Below, piece by piece: positions 24,573-37,424 of a stretch of 64,000 nucleotides of DNA; position 1 is the first letter of the stretch, and the number at the start of each line of letters is the position of its first letter. The position numbers and the translations under genes were made by a program. Location of the stretch: the NCBI RefSeq assembly GCF_030704535.1, contig NC_081817.1:821001-885000 (forward strand), given 5' to 3'. The DNA is from Vitis vinifera (taxonomy: Eukaryota > Streptophyta > Magnoliopsida > Vitales > Vitaceae). The notes beneath the pieces were generated by a model. The model was not told the DNA's origin, searched no databases, and saw nothing but the letters and a program-made list of their open reading frames with translations.

Positions 24573-26132
24573 TCATAGAGTCAGATCTAGAGTACTTGCC
24601 CCTTCTGCATGCTTCCTACTACCATCTCCTTCCTTCACCCTGCTAAGCTTTGAGGGTGGAGGTGAAAATAAAGAAAGAGATAAACTGCTATCGATTTCAG
24701 TACTGTCCATTTTCTCCAAATGATGGTCATGGCTTTTTGGTGCTGGTTTCAGAGAGAGATTCAAATCTAGGTCGAAGTTTGAGTCTGAACTTTTTCTTTT
24801 CAGCATGGTCTTTTGATTTTCTTGAGGTGGGGGAGGGTTGTTCAAACGATTCACTTGTTGTTTTCTGCTTTCAAGCACTTGGGGTTGGAGATAATTGGAT
24901 TGGATTGAGCTTGGTCTGATTTGGCTTCTCCAGGATCCATGACTTTGAGAGTACAATTGGAATTCTTCTCTGGTGTGATGGGCATTATTCCAAGTAGCTT
25001 GTCCATTGAATGAAGAATTACCCACATGGAACTCATAGTTGAGTACTGAACTGCCTTTGTTGCTTCTGAAAATCCTCTCAGAAACCGAACTGTAGCCGCC
25101 ATTTTTGGATCTATCAGATGCATCTCCACCCCTGTAAGGGCTATAAGTCTGGTTTGCCATACTAGCTCTCCAAGAAGCCGAAGCACTGTCATATCTTGAT
25201 TGAAGGAAACAGCAAGTCATGGGGTTGAATTCATCTGATAAAAGTCCAACTCAGCATCAAAATCAAGGGTGGGTTTATGGTACTAATATTTTTCATACCT
25301 AAAACCGGAAGTATCAGGCCTTCGGTTAAAGCTTTGGAGCATGGGGAGATGGCTAAGCTTGTAAATATGATGGTCTCCACCTTCAATGAAAAGCCCTTGC
25401 TCCATCATAACTGTTACAGAAGCCAAAGATCTATGAATTAAACATAGGCCTCGGACAGCCATCATCAATTAATAAACCCTAAATTTTTCCGATGATGATC
25501 ATCACGACTAATATATATGATTACCTTGATTGGGGTCGTCAATCTTTTTGCTCCTGTACATCTAACAAACCACAACCAAAAACCGAAAAACTCGAATTTA
25601 GAACATTAATTGAACCTTTTTAAACAGGAAAACTAAGAAAGTTTTGTACACCAAATTTTACCTGCAGATGGCTCTTGACATGGGATATGCTAAGGCCTTT
25701 GATGTCCATCAATTGAAGAACCAACTTGGGTGTAGCTCCTGCAACCATAATAGAATTAATTCACATTATAATTAGAGAACTACACCTTCAATTCCCACAA
25801 GTGGGTCATTTGATAGCTTCAAAAAAGGGCCAGAATTCAAAGAACTCACTGTCTTGTCCTCCCAGTCTTTCAACAGCATGGAGAAAGCAAAGATGGAGAT
25901 CAGGCGTCCACCGCAGCCTAGGCATCTTGGACCGAACATATCGCCTCACAGATCCAGAACCCGCCTTCCGTTCACTCTCCTCGACTGTGCTATTGCTCGA
26001 GCTCCCGCCATTCTTCGTCTTTTTATACTCGTCCACCTCCTCTTCCTCTCCCTCTTCTCCCTCCTGGTTAGAAAAACTTGTGGTCTTGGAGCCTTCAGTA
26101 CTACTGTCGCCAGCTCCCTTCATTTCTTTCAT
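24573..26132 (-). CDS. GARP-family MYB-like (SHLQMYRS) transcription factor with EAR motifs
   Basis: Nuclear single-MYB (G2-like/GARP) transcription factor of 376 residues. Five exons, all in phase: 25850-26132, 25662-25738, 25525-25561, 25299-25410, 24573-25194. An acidic N-terminus leads into the DNA-binding domain: PRLRWTPDLHLCFLHAVERL in exon 1, ATPKLVLQLMDIKGLSISHV then KSHLQ in exon 2, and MYRSKKIDDPNQ in exon 3. The C-terminal part has DLDLNLSL, SLSLSL and terminal LDLTL, which fit LxLxL EAR repression motifs, so a repressor role is inferred. It resembles Arabidopsis At2g38300/At2g40260-type proteins and lacks a response-regulator receiver domain. The ATG at 26132 lies just downstream of a 5'-UTR intron; another in-frame ATG three codons later is possible. 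The last exon uses an AAG acceptor. Confidence 0.9.
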
Positions 26133-26148
26133 CTTTTCACGAACAATT

Positions 26149-26235
26149 CTGTGAGTGGCCAAGAAAAATATACAATTAGGGATTAGGGTCTAGCTTCTAG
26201 TTTTCTGAAAACTGATATATCTTCATCCTTCTTAC
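26149..26235 (-). other. 5'-UTR intron of the GARP gene
   Basis: On the minus strand, donor GTAAGAAGG follows CTGAG at 26236, and acceptor CACTCACAG precedes exon sequence at 26148, 16 nt before the start codon. The 87-bp length is typical of plant introns. Inferred from consensus only. Confidence 0.6.
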
Positions 26236-26236
26236 C

Positions 26237-26325
26237 TCAGGCCAAAGAAGAAGAAGAAGACGACGAGAGCAGTTGCAGGACAAGGTTCAACAGCATTTGG
26301 GAACTGAAACCCTAGCCCTTGACAT
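26237..26325 (-). promoter_or_regulatory. Two overlapping short upstream ORFs in the GARP leader
   Basis: The first uORF runs from an ATG at 26325 to a TGA at 26287 (12 codons). The second runs from an ATG at 26296 to a TGA at 26237 (19 codons, Leu/Ser-rich) and stops one base before the 5'-UTR intron donor. If transcription starts upstream of 26325, both would be translated before the main ORF and could reduce its output. Confidence 0.4.
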
Positions 26326-26400
26326 GTGGAGAAAGACTTCTCTCTCTCTCCATTTGTCTACCTCTTTTTTTATACTTGTGTGACTTGCATGCATCATGTG

Positions 26401-26429
26401 TATGCATGCATGCATGCATGTATGTATGT
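26401..26429. repeat. TGCA/TATG tetranucleotide repeat upstream of the GARP gene
   Basis: About four TGCA units followed by TATG units. The string contains overlapping RY (CATGCA)-type words, which B3 factors can recognise; that link is only suggestive. Confidence 0.85.
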
Positions 26430-27852
26430 TCATGTAATAGTGTAAGAGAGAATAATAATAATAAATGGATATATATAAATCCTTTTTGATAATCATTCTT
26501 TGCTCTAAGATCTTAAGTTCATACTACATGTAATTTACTTAAGGAGTGCATGGATATTCTACCACTAAACTTCATTTAAGGCCATTAAATTCTATGCTTG
26601 ACCAGTCCCATATTTTATCTTTATAAGAAGATTGGCTTGTCATCCTAACAAATAAGTCATAGCAAGGAATACAACATGCATGTATGATTAATAAAAGCCA
26701 GATCTTTACTAAGATTAGGATTAGGGTTTTAGTTTATGACAGTAGTTTTCGATACTGTAACGAATATCTAAATATTTTGTAACATGAAAAAAGATACTCA
26801 AGTGAATAGACAACGTCACATACGAATAAAAAGTAATATAATTAAAATATAAAAAATATAAGAGTTAATTTTATTCATCTCCCCCTCAGGTTTTAGTTAA
26901 ATACATCGAGTTTTTATAAATTTTAAATTTTATCATACATTGCACTTATTTCGATCGAGAGATTAAATATATTTAGTCGAAACTTTCATGGTAAATGAAA
27001 TTAACCCAAAATATAATTAAGTAAAAAAATTATAAAAATTATTATCTAGGAGACTAATTACATATGACCCTTTCTACGACCCATAATCCAAAAACACATG
27101 CATATATGTATGCTATGCATCCAAGGGAGGTATTGTTAGTGGGTGATTTTGGAGTCCAAACCCATGAAAAAGCCGCCTCAAGAATCACGGATTTGTCTCT
27201 TTTTGGAGTCAGAATTTATTTAAGTTGAAGAGATCAATCGATTTGATCATCATACGTCAGTGGAATCAGGGTTTAATATGGTAAGGGGCTGTTTGGAAAA
27301 GTTAAGACAAAGGTGTCAGCTGTAGATATGGCGTTCTTGGAGTTTGTTGAGGGGGGAAATAACCTGCAGCTTAATTTGAAATGATTATGAAATGAATGAT
27401 TCCATCCCATTCTCGATGCAATATGATTTCAGAAATTACTCGGAAACTACTCGAGCAATGCACGCTAATTTTGAATCCATTCTTCGCCTTCCCAAACGGC
27501 CCTTATCACTCTATAAAGGTCACCATCTCATCGATAGGGGAAGCTCGACCTTGAGGAGGAAAATAGAGGAACAATGAAAAATAAATAATAAATAAAAAAT
27601 ATATATAAAAATAATTTTTTAGCTAAAAAAAGCATAAAAATATTTAAGTTCTAAATATTTAAATTATATATACATATTTTTTATTTCCTTTCGTATATCT
27701 CTGCTATCAGAGTATTTATCATGGCCCAAGGAGGAGTTATGTTTGAAAAATGAGAGAAAAAAATTAATTTATAAAATGAAGAAAAGTAATAAAAAAATTT
27801 CTTTCCAATTTTTTTTTAAAGAGAAATGTGGGAAAAGTTTGAAAAAAATTTA

Positions 27853-28110
27853 GAGGGTATTTGATAAATCAACATAATGATTTAAAATTACTTAATAATT
27901 TAATGACTTAATTTATATCAATCTTAATTTTTTTTTATTAAAATAATTTAATATCAAAACTTAAAATTAAAAATGACTTTAAATATTAAATCAAAATAGT
28001 TAATTTATTCTTACTTAAATCTCAAATTATATTTTAAAAACATTTGAAATTGATATAAATTAATTTATTATGTCATTTTAAATCATTAAACTGATTTATC
28101 AAACACTCTC
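27853..28110. mobile_element. Tourist-like (PIF/Harbinger-type) MITE
   Basis: 258-bp non-coding element. The left end is GAGGGTATTTGATAAATCA and the inverted right end reads GAGAGTGTTTGATAAATCA, 17 of 19 bases matching. The inverted similarity continues inward through further AT-rich sequence. TTA directly flanks both ends, as expected for the 3-bp target duplication of PIF/Harbinger elements. It carries no ORF, so it would depend on a transposase elsewhere. Confidence 0.7.
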
Positions 28111-31100
28111 TTAATATTTTTCTTATTTCTTTTAGGAGACAATTTGTCATTTTCTTTGTTATTTAAGAATATTGCTACTTTTTTTCATTTTTCCTATCAT
28201 TTAGTTTACAATCTTTTCGGAGAAAAGTGAATAATGAAAAAGAAAAATATTAAAAAATTTATAAAAGTAAGAACAAATGAATCCTAATTACTTTTTGCAT
28301 TTTTAGATTTAAAAAAAAAAATTGTTCTAATGAATGAGAAATAAACCTTTTCAATAGTTAAAATGACGTATTTTTTAAACAAAAATAAAAATAAAATAAA
28401 TTTCATTTTCAATTATTTTATAATCCTAGACCAAGTCATCATGATTTTAATATTAATCATCTAGAAGGGTATAAAGTTTTCTATTTTCCATTTGACCATC
28501 TCTAATAATCAAAAGGACTTTGGTCCACCCATAAGCTGCAAGAATAGCAAATTGTGTCAACCTTTAAACATCTTATCAATTGCCCATCAATCTCACAAAA
28601 TATATGGTACATTGTAATTTCCCTTTCTATAATTTCACCACAAGTTTTCCTTTTCTTGTTGTCCACTCATCTTAATTAAATAAGAAATTAATATTTTTTT
28701 TTATAGTTTCTTTTGGACCTTAGATTCAAATAAAGCTTTTAATTAACTATATTTCTTAACAAATGATCAAATAAGTCATTTGTTAAGAAACATTAAATAA
28801 GTCATTTCTTAAAATTTTCATTACTAATCCATGAGGGGATGGTATGGATATAGAATTTAACGAACATTAATTCTATCGTTTTACCGTTTGTATGTTCAAA
28901 TTTTATCTCAAGTCAATTTGATATAAATTATTGGTTTATCATCTAATAATTTAAACTTTTAGGTTAAATTAATAATATAATATGCTAATAATTAGCCCAA
29001 AAGCCTATTACTATATTAATTAGTAGATATATTTCATGTATTTTAACTTTTTATATATTTAAGTTTTAGTTCAAATTAACTTAGAGTCGGTACTATTAGC
29101 TTAAAAACTATTTTTGAAAAAAAAAAAAGAAAATTATCAAAAGGTAAGTTGTTTTAATCTCACCATATTTATTTCCCGACTTTCTACACATGTGAAGGTC
29201 AATTACATAACAACTTAAACATCGAATTTCATCTCTGACTCCCATATTAACTAAGTTTACAAACTTCCACCCATAATTTTCACTTGTGAAAGCATTAATA
29301 TTTGCAACATGTTTGTTCCAAAGCAATGAAAAACCTTTGTTGTCGGAGGATGAAAAGGCAAGTGTGGTATAGATGAATCATGCGAAGTTAGGCTTCCTCA
29401 TAATTGTGACGAACTTTTGAGCTGACCTAAAGGAGAAACTCTATATATTCTACGCTCGTGTATTGTATTTATGGGCTACAACATATGAGTTTCTTCTTCT
29501 ACATGATGGGTAACTACTAAAGGTTGTCTCCCTTTTGGTGTCACTTTGAAGCTAGCATATGCACACCCATCACGAGGGTCTTGAGAAAATTCACCACTAA
29601 TTTGTACCTCGGAACACAAAATATGATATGATTTTAGATGAAAATTAAGATTTTTTTTTTAAAATTATAGTATATGGTATAATGGTTGGGAAAGAAAGTG
29701 TGACAAATGTGACGGAAAATTTTAATTGATAGTCTTTTAAATACAGTGAATTAATGTAAATTTAATTTATGGATGAAAATGACATCATCTTCACCATTGT
29801 GAAGACCGAAGAGGAGGGGTGTCTAGAAAGGGCAAAGAGGCGTGCGGAAAAGTATTTGAGAGCAATGGTGGGCTGGGTTTTGTCTGTGAGACCATTAAAA
29901 TAAAGCTTGGTCTGAAAGATTTACCCCCACACAACCCAACCTGTAAAGTCAACCCCCCACCCCAAACACTACTTTTGTTTTTCTTCTTTGTTATCATTAT
30001 TATTATTTTTTTTTTAAAAAAAGAATTATTATTTATTATGCATGAGAATACGTGAACCTATTAACACGGATCTACCACTCCTTTGAGAATGAGCATGTCT
30101 GTCCTTTTCTTCTTCTTCTCCTTTTTCAAATCGAGCCGTTCATCATCATCATATCACATGCATGCATGGACGCATGCTATCATGACATGGACCATGGCCA
30201 TCATGCACGCTCCTGGTATGACCATTAATTCAACCCTCCCATATGAAGGAGTCAAGCTTCAAGGAATCTTCACCCACAACTGCTCCCATTTAAAAATACC
30301 CATTTTTATTTTTTATTTTTTATTTTTTAGTCAATTTAAGAAATAATGATAAATGATAATAATAAAATTGAAAAAATAATGATAAATGATCATAGCCAAA
30401 ACTAGACTTCTCCTTGAATTTAGTACCATGCACCTATAAGCAAAAGAAATTCTATGTAATATTAGTTTTATTACGGAGGGGCTTAATTAATTTATAAACA
30501 TACTAATTAAATACTGAGTTAATTAATCGATACGCAACCTTCGTATCCAAACGTATGCATGTAGTATTAAAGGGAATATGTTGAATGATATAATCTTAAT
30601 TATATGCGTGAAATTGGTGTATTATTTTATTTCATTTTCTAATCTTGATTATTTGATTTATTTATTTTTATATACTATTTTTTCTCTATATAAATATTAA
30701 ATAATTCGAAGGTGTATAAATTTCTAAACCAAACATAGTGTTGATGACGCAAGTGATAATTGATTAGCATCCCACGGTTCCAATGTGGAGCATGTTATTT
30801 TAGACTAGAAAATGACCGAATCGTCACCAAGTTGACACGTAAATAACATTTTTTTTGTCCTATTTTTCCCTTCCTACCCAAAAGATCATGTAAAGGTTGA
30901 TTAGAAATATGATATACAAGGACAGCTACTATAAATAGTAAATAGTAGTAGTACATCATGTGAGATAGAATTATACATAATACGTATAGCATTCAAGGGG
31001 GTATGGTATAAATTATTGGACAGAAAGAAGGAATAGAGTTGATGGAACTGTGCATTTTAATATGGTACAGTGCCTGTGCATATACTAATATACTAGAGGC

Positions 31101-31950
31101 AATCACTCACACCAGATGTTCATTCTAAGGCCAAACAAGGCATAAGAATGGCTGGGAAAAATCAGAGTATTTCACTCACGCTAAATGGAAAAAACATGGG
31201 AGAGAAGACTAGATTTAGGACTAGTGTTTTAGGGAAGACTTGATCTTTACTTGGAATTTACATAATAGATTCCACGTCTTGCCTGTGATGTGAGTTTAAT
31301 AGTTAATCCACTTTCACAAACATAGTCATATTATATGATATGCTACACCTATTCAGAATATCAAGAAATGTACTCCTAAGGATAACAATTCTTTGTCGAA
31401 TACCCCTAGTTTTCTTCTTTACACACCGGAGGAGGCGGTCAGCTACATAATAAATATGGGATTAGTAGAAATTTGCAGCAAATGCATATAATATATGGAA
31501 TTTAATAAATGAGCAGACCCATAAGTCTGAGTCAAGCCCACCAGGGACTTTTCAGTTTTCAACCTAAAATCGAACAAAGATTCAGCAAGACTCGGTTTTG
31601 AACCATAAGCAATTGAGCGTTCAGCCCAAAGAGAACTTGACTTGATCAAAAGGCTTTCAAGGAAGCTTTTAAGTCATAAATTTTCAATATACATGCGTAC
31701 CTGGAGACAAGCTGGGTTCTAGAGAGGCGCCTCTCCCGCTTTCTCTCCTGGACCGTAGGGGCATTAAAATAACAATCAGTAGGGGGTGACAACTGATGGC
31801 AGCCCCGATCCGTGGAAACAGCTGAGAATATGGTCCCACAGCTAAAAGATCCTGCTTATCCGAGCCAGTTGGGAAATGACATATTTAGAAACCCCATAAG
31901 CAATTGTCAACAAGCTTGATTCGCGCCCATGCATGACAACCCACAAACAA

Positions 31951-31974
31951 AATAATAATAATAATAATAATAAT
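31951..31974. repeat. (ATA)8 trinucleotide microsatellite
   Basis: Nearly perfect AAT/ATA trinucleotide run. Confidence 0.9.
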
Positions 31975-32434
31975 AGAGGAGAAAGAATAAAGAACAGAAT
32001 GTCTCTTATTTTCATTTTTTTTCCCCTTCAATTCAAAGGTGAAAGTGAAACAAAGGCATATCAACTGGATAGAATGCCAGAATGCCGTGATGCTATTTTT
32101 TAAAAAAATTGTTGTTTCCATAGTATTCTGACATGATGCCAACAGAGTAACGGGAAAAGGTCAAATTCACTGGGAAAGTATCTTTGGATGTTAGTTTTAG
32201 ACTGTTTCCCAGTTTCTTCAAAAATTCTGCATCAAAAGACAACCAGATCTGAACCAATGCCTGAGGTATGTTATTTTACTTATTTTCCCTGTATGCATCA
32301 TCTTGATTTTGAAATTACAAAAGAAACATGTAGTCTGTCTAAAACTGAGACGCTCTCAACTACACCTGAAATGACAGTCTCTGTGTCACCTCAAGGTTGC
32401 CCAACAATAAACATGGATCAGAAGCCTCCTCGCT

Positions 32435-35400
32435 TTATGTCGCAGAGAAGCTAAACTGCACACCAGTCCTCCCATGATCATGTTCAAATTGTTTAAGTAT
32501 GTAGCAGTAGTTAACCTAAACATAAAATGAAGCATGTCAGAGAAGAAGTTTCGGGTTTAAATTTTATGATTAATGAAAAGCCAAATAAACAGAAGATCAC
32601 TGTCGATGGAAAAGCATATAGGCAGTACCCATGCAATTGCACACATTCTATTGAATCTCACTAAAAGTTGAGCATATTGAAGGAATATCACATGAAGTAA
32701 ATTTGCACAGTTAAGGGAATGCTTGCAGTTTAATGCTGGACTTCATATAAATTCCTGTGTTTTTCGGTTGGTAGTTAACTAAATTTTAATGCATAGCTCT
32801 AGTTAATCTTTAGACCACATTCCAGTTCAACAAGCAATAGCAACTCAACAGTAGAAAGCATTCTATAAATATGATATTTTTATCCTCACTTTCTTTCCAA
32901 AAAAAGTAACTGGAATAATTCATTAAGGCTATGTTTGGTTCTTGGAAAATTTGAGGGAAAGAAAATAAATAGGTTTTAGAAAGAAAAAAAATTAAAGAAA
33001 ATAAAAAATAGATTTTAAAGCCAATAAATTATTTCCATATGTTATTTCAAGCTTATTTCATTTATTTTAACTCTTCTATATAAATATTAAATAATTTATA
33101 CATGCATAAATTTCTAAATAACTGCAATTATATTTATTTTTCTTTTGTACTTATAGTAAAACCAAATATGAGAAAATCAATTTAATTAACATTTTTTTCT
33201 TTCCTTAGTACTTTCCTGAAACCAAACATAGCACAAGGAAAGGCTTTCACAAATTGCCTCAAAGCACACTCCATGATCTAGGATCAGTAGAGCAGTCACG
33301 AATCTTCCAGAAAGAAAATTAGAAGCCTTAGAGAAAAGATGTTCTAAAACCCTGCATGTGCAATGTGAGGGTCTGCATTTCGATCCTACAAGCAGAATCA
33401 GAGCATTATTCTTATTTAATTTGATATAAAGATCTCAGAACAGATGACTAACCTCCATACGGAATAGTTTGGTTGGCACAATAATTCCAAATCCAGCAGA
33501 GCTTCGAAATGAATCCAAGAATTTCTGAAAAGAAAATTTTCGAAACTCGTTCTCGGTTAATTTTGTGAGGTTCCCAGCACATGCAAAAACATGTCCATGG
33601 ATTCCAGCATCTCTGAACAGCTTCAAAGGAAGATCAAAAGAAAGGTCTGCAAAGGCAGTAACAGCAAGATCTCCTCCAATAACATCCCTTCCAGAAGTTT
33701 CAGAATTCTCACCATTGGATTTATCTCTAATTAGTCTTCTTCGCTCAGTAGGGCCCAGTCCTCTTGACTTAAACCCCAACAATGTTGTTGGGCCTCCCAA
33801 GGTGCAAACTGGAGAGGAATTGCCACCTAGGAAAAATCTCTCAGGCAGAGACGATGGCATGCTCAATGCTCCATTTCCCCATGGAAAAATGACACCACCA
33901 GAGATCCCCAAGTTGAGTGCAGTGCGATAAAATCCCAGAGGGATAGCACAACGAAGATCAATCTCCTGTTGATAGTTCCAGAGAAAAGTAGAGTTTCTTA
34001 AGCAATTCAAGAAAGCAGGGAATGATGGGCATGACAAAAATAAATTGATCTAAAATTCATTCAGGCTATGTTTGGTTATCAGAAAGTACTAAGAAAAGAA
34101 AAGAAAAAACTAAAGAAAATGGTTTTCTCATATTTGGTTTCACTATTGAAAATACAAAAGAAAATCTAATATAATTAAAATTAGTTAGAAATTTATGAAT
34201 TTTAAAATTATTTAACTTTATATGATTGAGGAAAATAAGTGAAATGAATATGAAGAAGAAAATAAAAATAATTTATTGATTTTGAATCTCTTTTTTATTT
34301 TCCTTCACTTTTTTTTTTCCTTCAACTTTTCCTCTCTTTTTTCTTTTCCTCACATTTTCCTCAAATTTTCTGGGAATCAAACATAACATTTTTTACAAGG
34401 TAAAATCAACAATGGATCAACGAACTGGAATCCACGTGAAAAAGGTCAATTATGTGCAGACAAATCTGTAGCACATGCAACGATATGGGTTATTTATACA
34501 AAAAACTCGATCCAGTCAAATGTTCCCGGAGAAGGCTATCACTTCAAGGTACAATGGTACAATGCAACTACAGAAAAGTGCGATTTGCACCCACCACATG
34601 CACATCAAGCCACACATTTTCAGAAATTTATTAAAACCAATACATGATATAGCTCCACACAACAAAGCCTTTCTCCCTATGGAAAAGCCTTTGTCCTAAC
34701 AATAAATAGATAGATCAGTTTTGCTACATAACTTCATTTAGAGAAAAGAAAATATCCATAAACCAGCGATTCCAATTCCACTCCGTTGGATAAATTGAGA
34801 AGCTCATAACTAATCAGGATTTACCACACAAATAGGTTCATATTAGAAGAGATAGAGTTAATCATCCTTTAATCAACATGTGGTTCATGCTCCCACAACA
34901 AATAGAACAAAACAATTAATTAAGGCTACAACTGAACCATAAGAACAGCAATTTCTCATGACAGATGTAGATTAAATATGAATTATGTGAAAAATTAGGA
35001 AAGTCGAGATCTAAGCACGCTGAGAAAATCCAGGAACAACCAATGGCTAAGTAACATGAGAGACAATTCATAGAGCCTGGGCATATACAAAGATATCCAA
35101 TATTTTAGAGACTGAAAGGGAAGGAAAGGGAGAAGGTCAAAATTACATTGAGAATCAAAGTAACAAGTTAAAAATAAATTAAAATGGTTCAAGGCTTATG
35201 CTTTAAGCAAAGATGTGCCTGAGATTAACAGTGTTATGGTATTGACTACCAAACAAGTTAATAACCAGGCATACCTTTTTTTATAAGCAAACAAAATAGA
35301 AAGAAAGATAAGATTAAGATTGTTGTAAACAAGGTAAACAAAAAATATAAAAAATGAAAATAGAAAGCATTTTACCCTATATAGTGTTTATCCAGTCCAT

Positions 35401-37371
35401 GTCAGTGACAAATCAGTCTGACTGATGTAGGGAAAAAGAATGTGCAAATCAATAACAGAAGCAAGCTTATTACAGAATTCAGAAAGCTTTCAAGAAAGCA
35501 ATTCTAAAGATTAAAGAAAAAAAAAACAAAGATAAAATAAAAGTATGAAAAAGAAAAAAAAACAAGAGTTGTCAAGTGTTACCTAATCATCAGGTATGTT
35601 CATTAAGCCATAAGAAGTGCAAAAAAACCTTTTAGCAATCATTCAATTGCTGAATTCTTGTCATTGTTATTTTATTTTGTAGGCAATAGAATATTATAGA
35701 AAAGCACCGAACACAAAAGTGGACACACCCACATAGAGAGGAAGTAAACAAAGTGCATCACAAGGTAGCACAAAAAGAAAAATACAATAGGCTTGAACAA
35801 TAGCCTATCCCATACCAAAAAAATCAATAAAATCCAAGAAAGAGGAGTGTAATCTCCCTTTGACAAAATAAAAAAGACTTAGGACAAAATGGTCCTTGAA
35901 TATTAATTCTGACTGTTCCACACCTTTGACATTCCTTTTCCTCTCTTCCAAGAAACACCAAAATAAGCATAAAGGAGGCAATTCTCCAAATCTTTTTGAA
36001 TCTCTTTGCCACAAAACTACCTTACCACCCGAGCAAGAGCTCCTTAACCACTTTCTAGAGAAGTCACCTCACACCAAAATAAGAATAATAAAGACCAAAA
36101 TCTACTCACCCACTCCCAATGAATGAGGATGTGATTTGTTGTTTCCTCCTTTTTCAATATACATCTGTTCACTATAGGTCAGATCCAGTCATAAGCCCAT
36201 CAATATTAAGAATTCCCCAGCCTCCCACACAAGGAAGAACACTTTAAAAAGTGTAGTTGGAGACCAAATTTCTTTAAAGGGGAAAGAAATGGAGTTTCCT
36301 GAGCATAGAAAAACATAAGAGGATTTCACAGAAAAATAAACCTTCTTATCTCCCACCACACCAGTTTATCCTCACAAATCTGCCTAGAAGTACAAGGATA
36401 AGCAGCAAAAAGAACCTCCTTGTAGATCCAAGCAGCCAGTGACCAAAGCTCCCCCCTCCTTCCACAAAACCCAAGTATCTTTGTACAAAGCTAAAACATA
36501 AAGGTCAAGATAACACTTCTTCAAAGTCATGCCAAAACTTGGTCTTCCTCCCATTGCCTGCCTCAAGGCCTATTCTGGGAAGAAATCATCCAAAAACCGA
36601 CTTATTGCTTTCCAAAGACTTGTGCAGTACATCTACCTCCCCAAGCACCAACACCTCTTTACCACCCATACATGCCCACAATGACCTTCTCCATCAGTTG
36701 TTCTGCTCCACAAAAAACCTCTAGCACCATTTTCCCAATAATGCTTCATTAAAAAGAGAGATTTCTGCATTCCAGCCCCTCATTAGCTTTCGAAGAGCAT
36801 ATGGAAGCCCATTTCACCAAGTGAATATCTAAAGACCCACCTTCCCATGGAAACTCCCATCAATACTAGTCCAGTCTTTTCCTTACTCTGCTTGGAATCA
36901 TAAAGGGGGATAGACAATGGAATAGTAAACTTGAAAGAGAACTTTGGAGAAGTGTAAGGTCCCCCCGTCAACAAAAATTGCCTCTTCCAAAGCACAAGTC
37001 CCTCCTTGAACCTTTCTTCTAGCACTGAATCAGAGAACAACTTAAAAGGAGCAGTGAGGGGAACACAAAGTAGAAAATCCTTCCAATTTGTTTTTGATTG
37101 TTAAATTGATAGATCTTTCAAGAATATTACTTTTGCAGATAAAATCATCAATTTTTTGTAGTTGAGTTACTCAAATTCACTACATGGTACGAGCATCTAT
37201 TCAAAACAGATAAATGAATTGAAATCTTTGAGAGCACAGGTTGAGTGAGACAAGATCTTACATGCTCCAAGAAAATAATTGGTTTGTTGTCTTAAGGTAG
37301 TTTACATAATTGGACTTCTTAAGCAAAGGCAAAAAAACAAGCACTGCATGCAGGGCACAGAAAATAAATTT

Positions 37372-37424
<53 letters not shown>

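Larger units (their letters stand above)
26133..32434. other. AT-rich spacer between the GARP gene and SAM50
   Basis: About 6 kb without a supported gene. It begins with the GARP leader and promoter, including a GA-rich stretch around 26338-26351 and TGCA repeats at 26401-26429. A MITE-like element lies at 27853-28110. Most of the rest is AT-rich. The stretch 31690-31880 is less AT-rich and reads open on the minus strand (see findings). An (ATA)n microsatellite is at 31951-31974. The last bases before 32435 are the SAM50 3' UTR. Confidence 0.5.

Noticed and set aside
29819-30055. 78-codon plus-strand ORF
   Set aside because: No recognisable domain; its C-terminus is translated T-rich DNA.
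31885-32142. 85-codon minus-strand ORF left of SAM50
   Set aside because: Contains an Ile run from the ATA microsatellite and has no similarity to anything known.
26133-32434. Possible LTR retroelement in the long spacer
   Set aside because: No paired long terminal repeats, primer-binding site or gag/pol-like reading was found.
33330-33400. B-box-like word in SAM50 intron 3
   Set aside because: The A box is missing and the match is short, so it is not called as a SINE.
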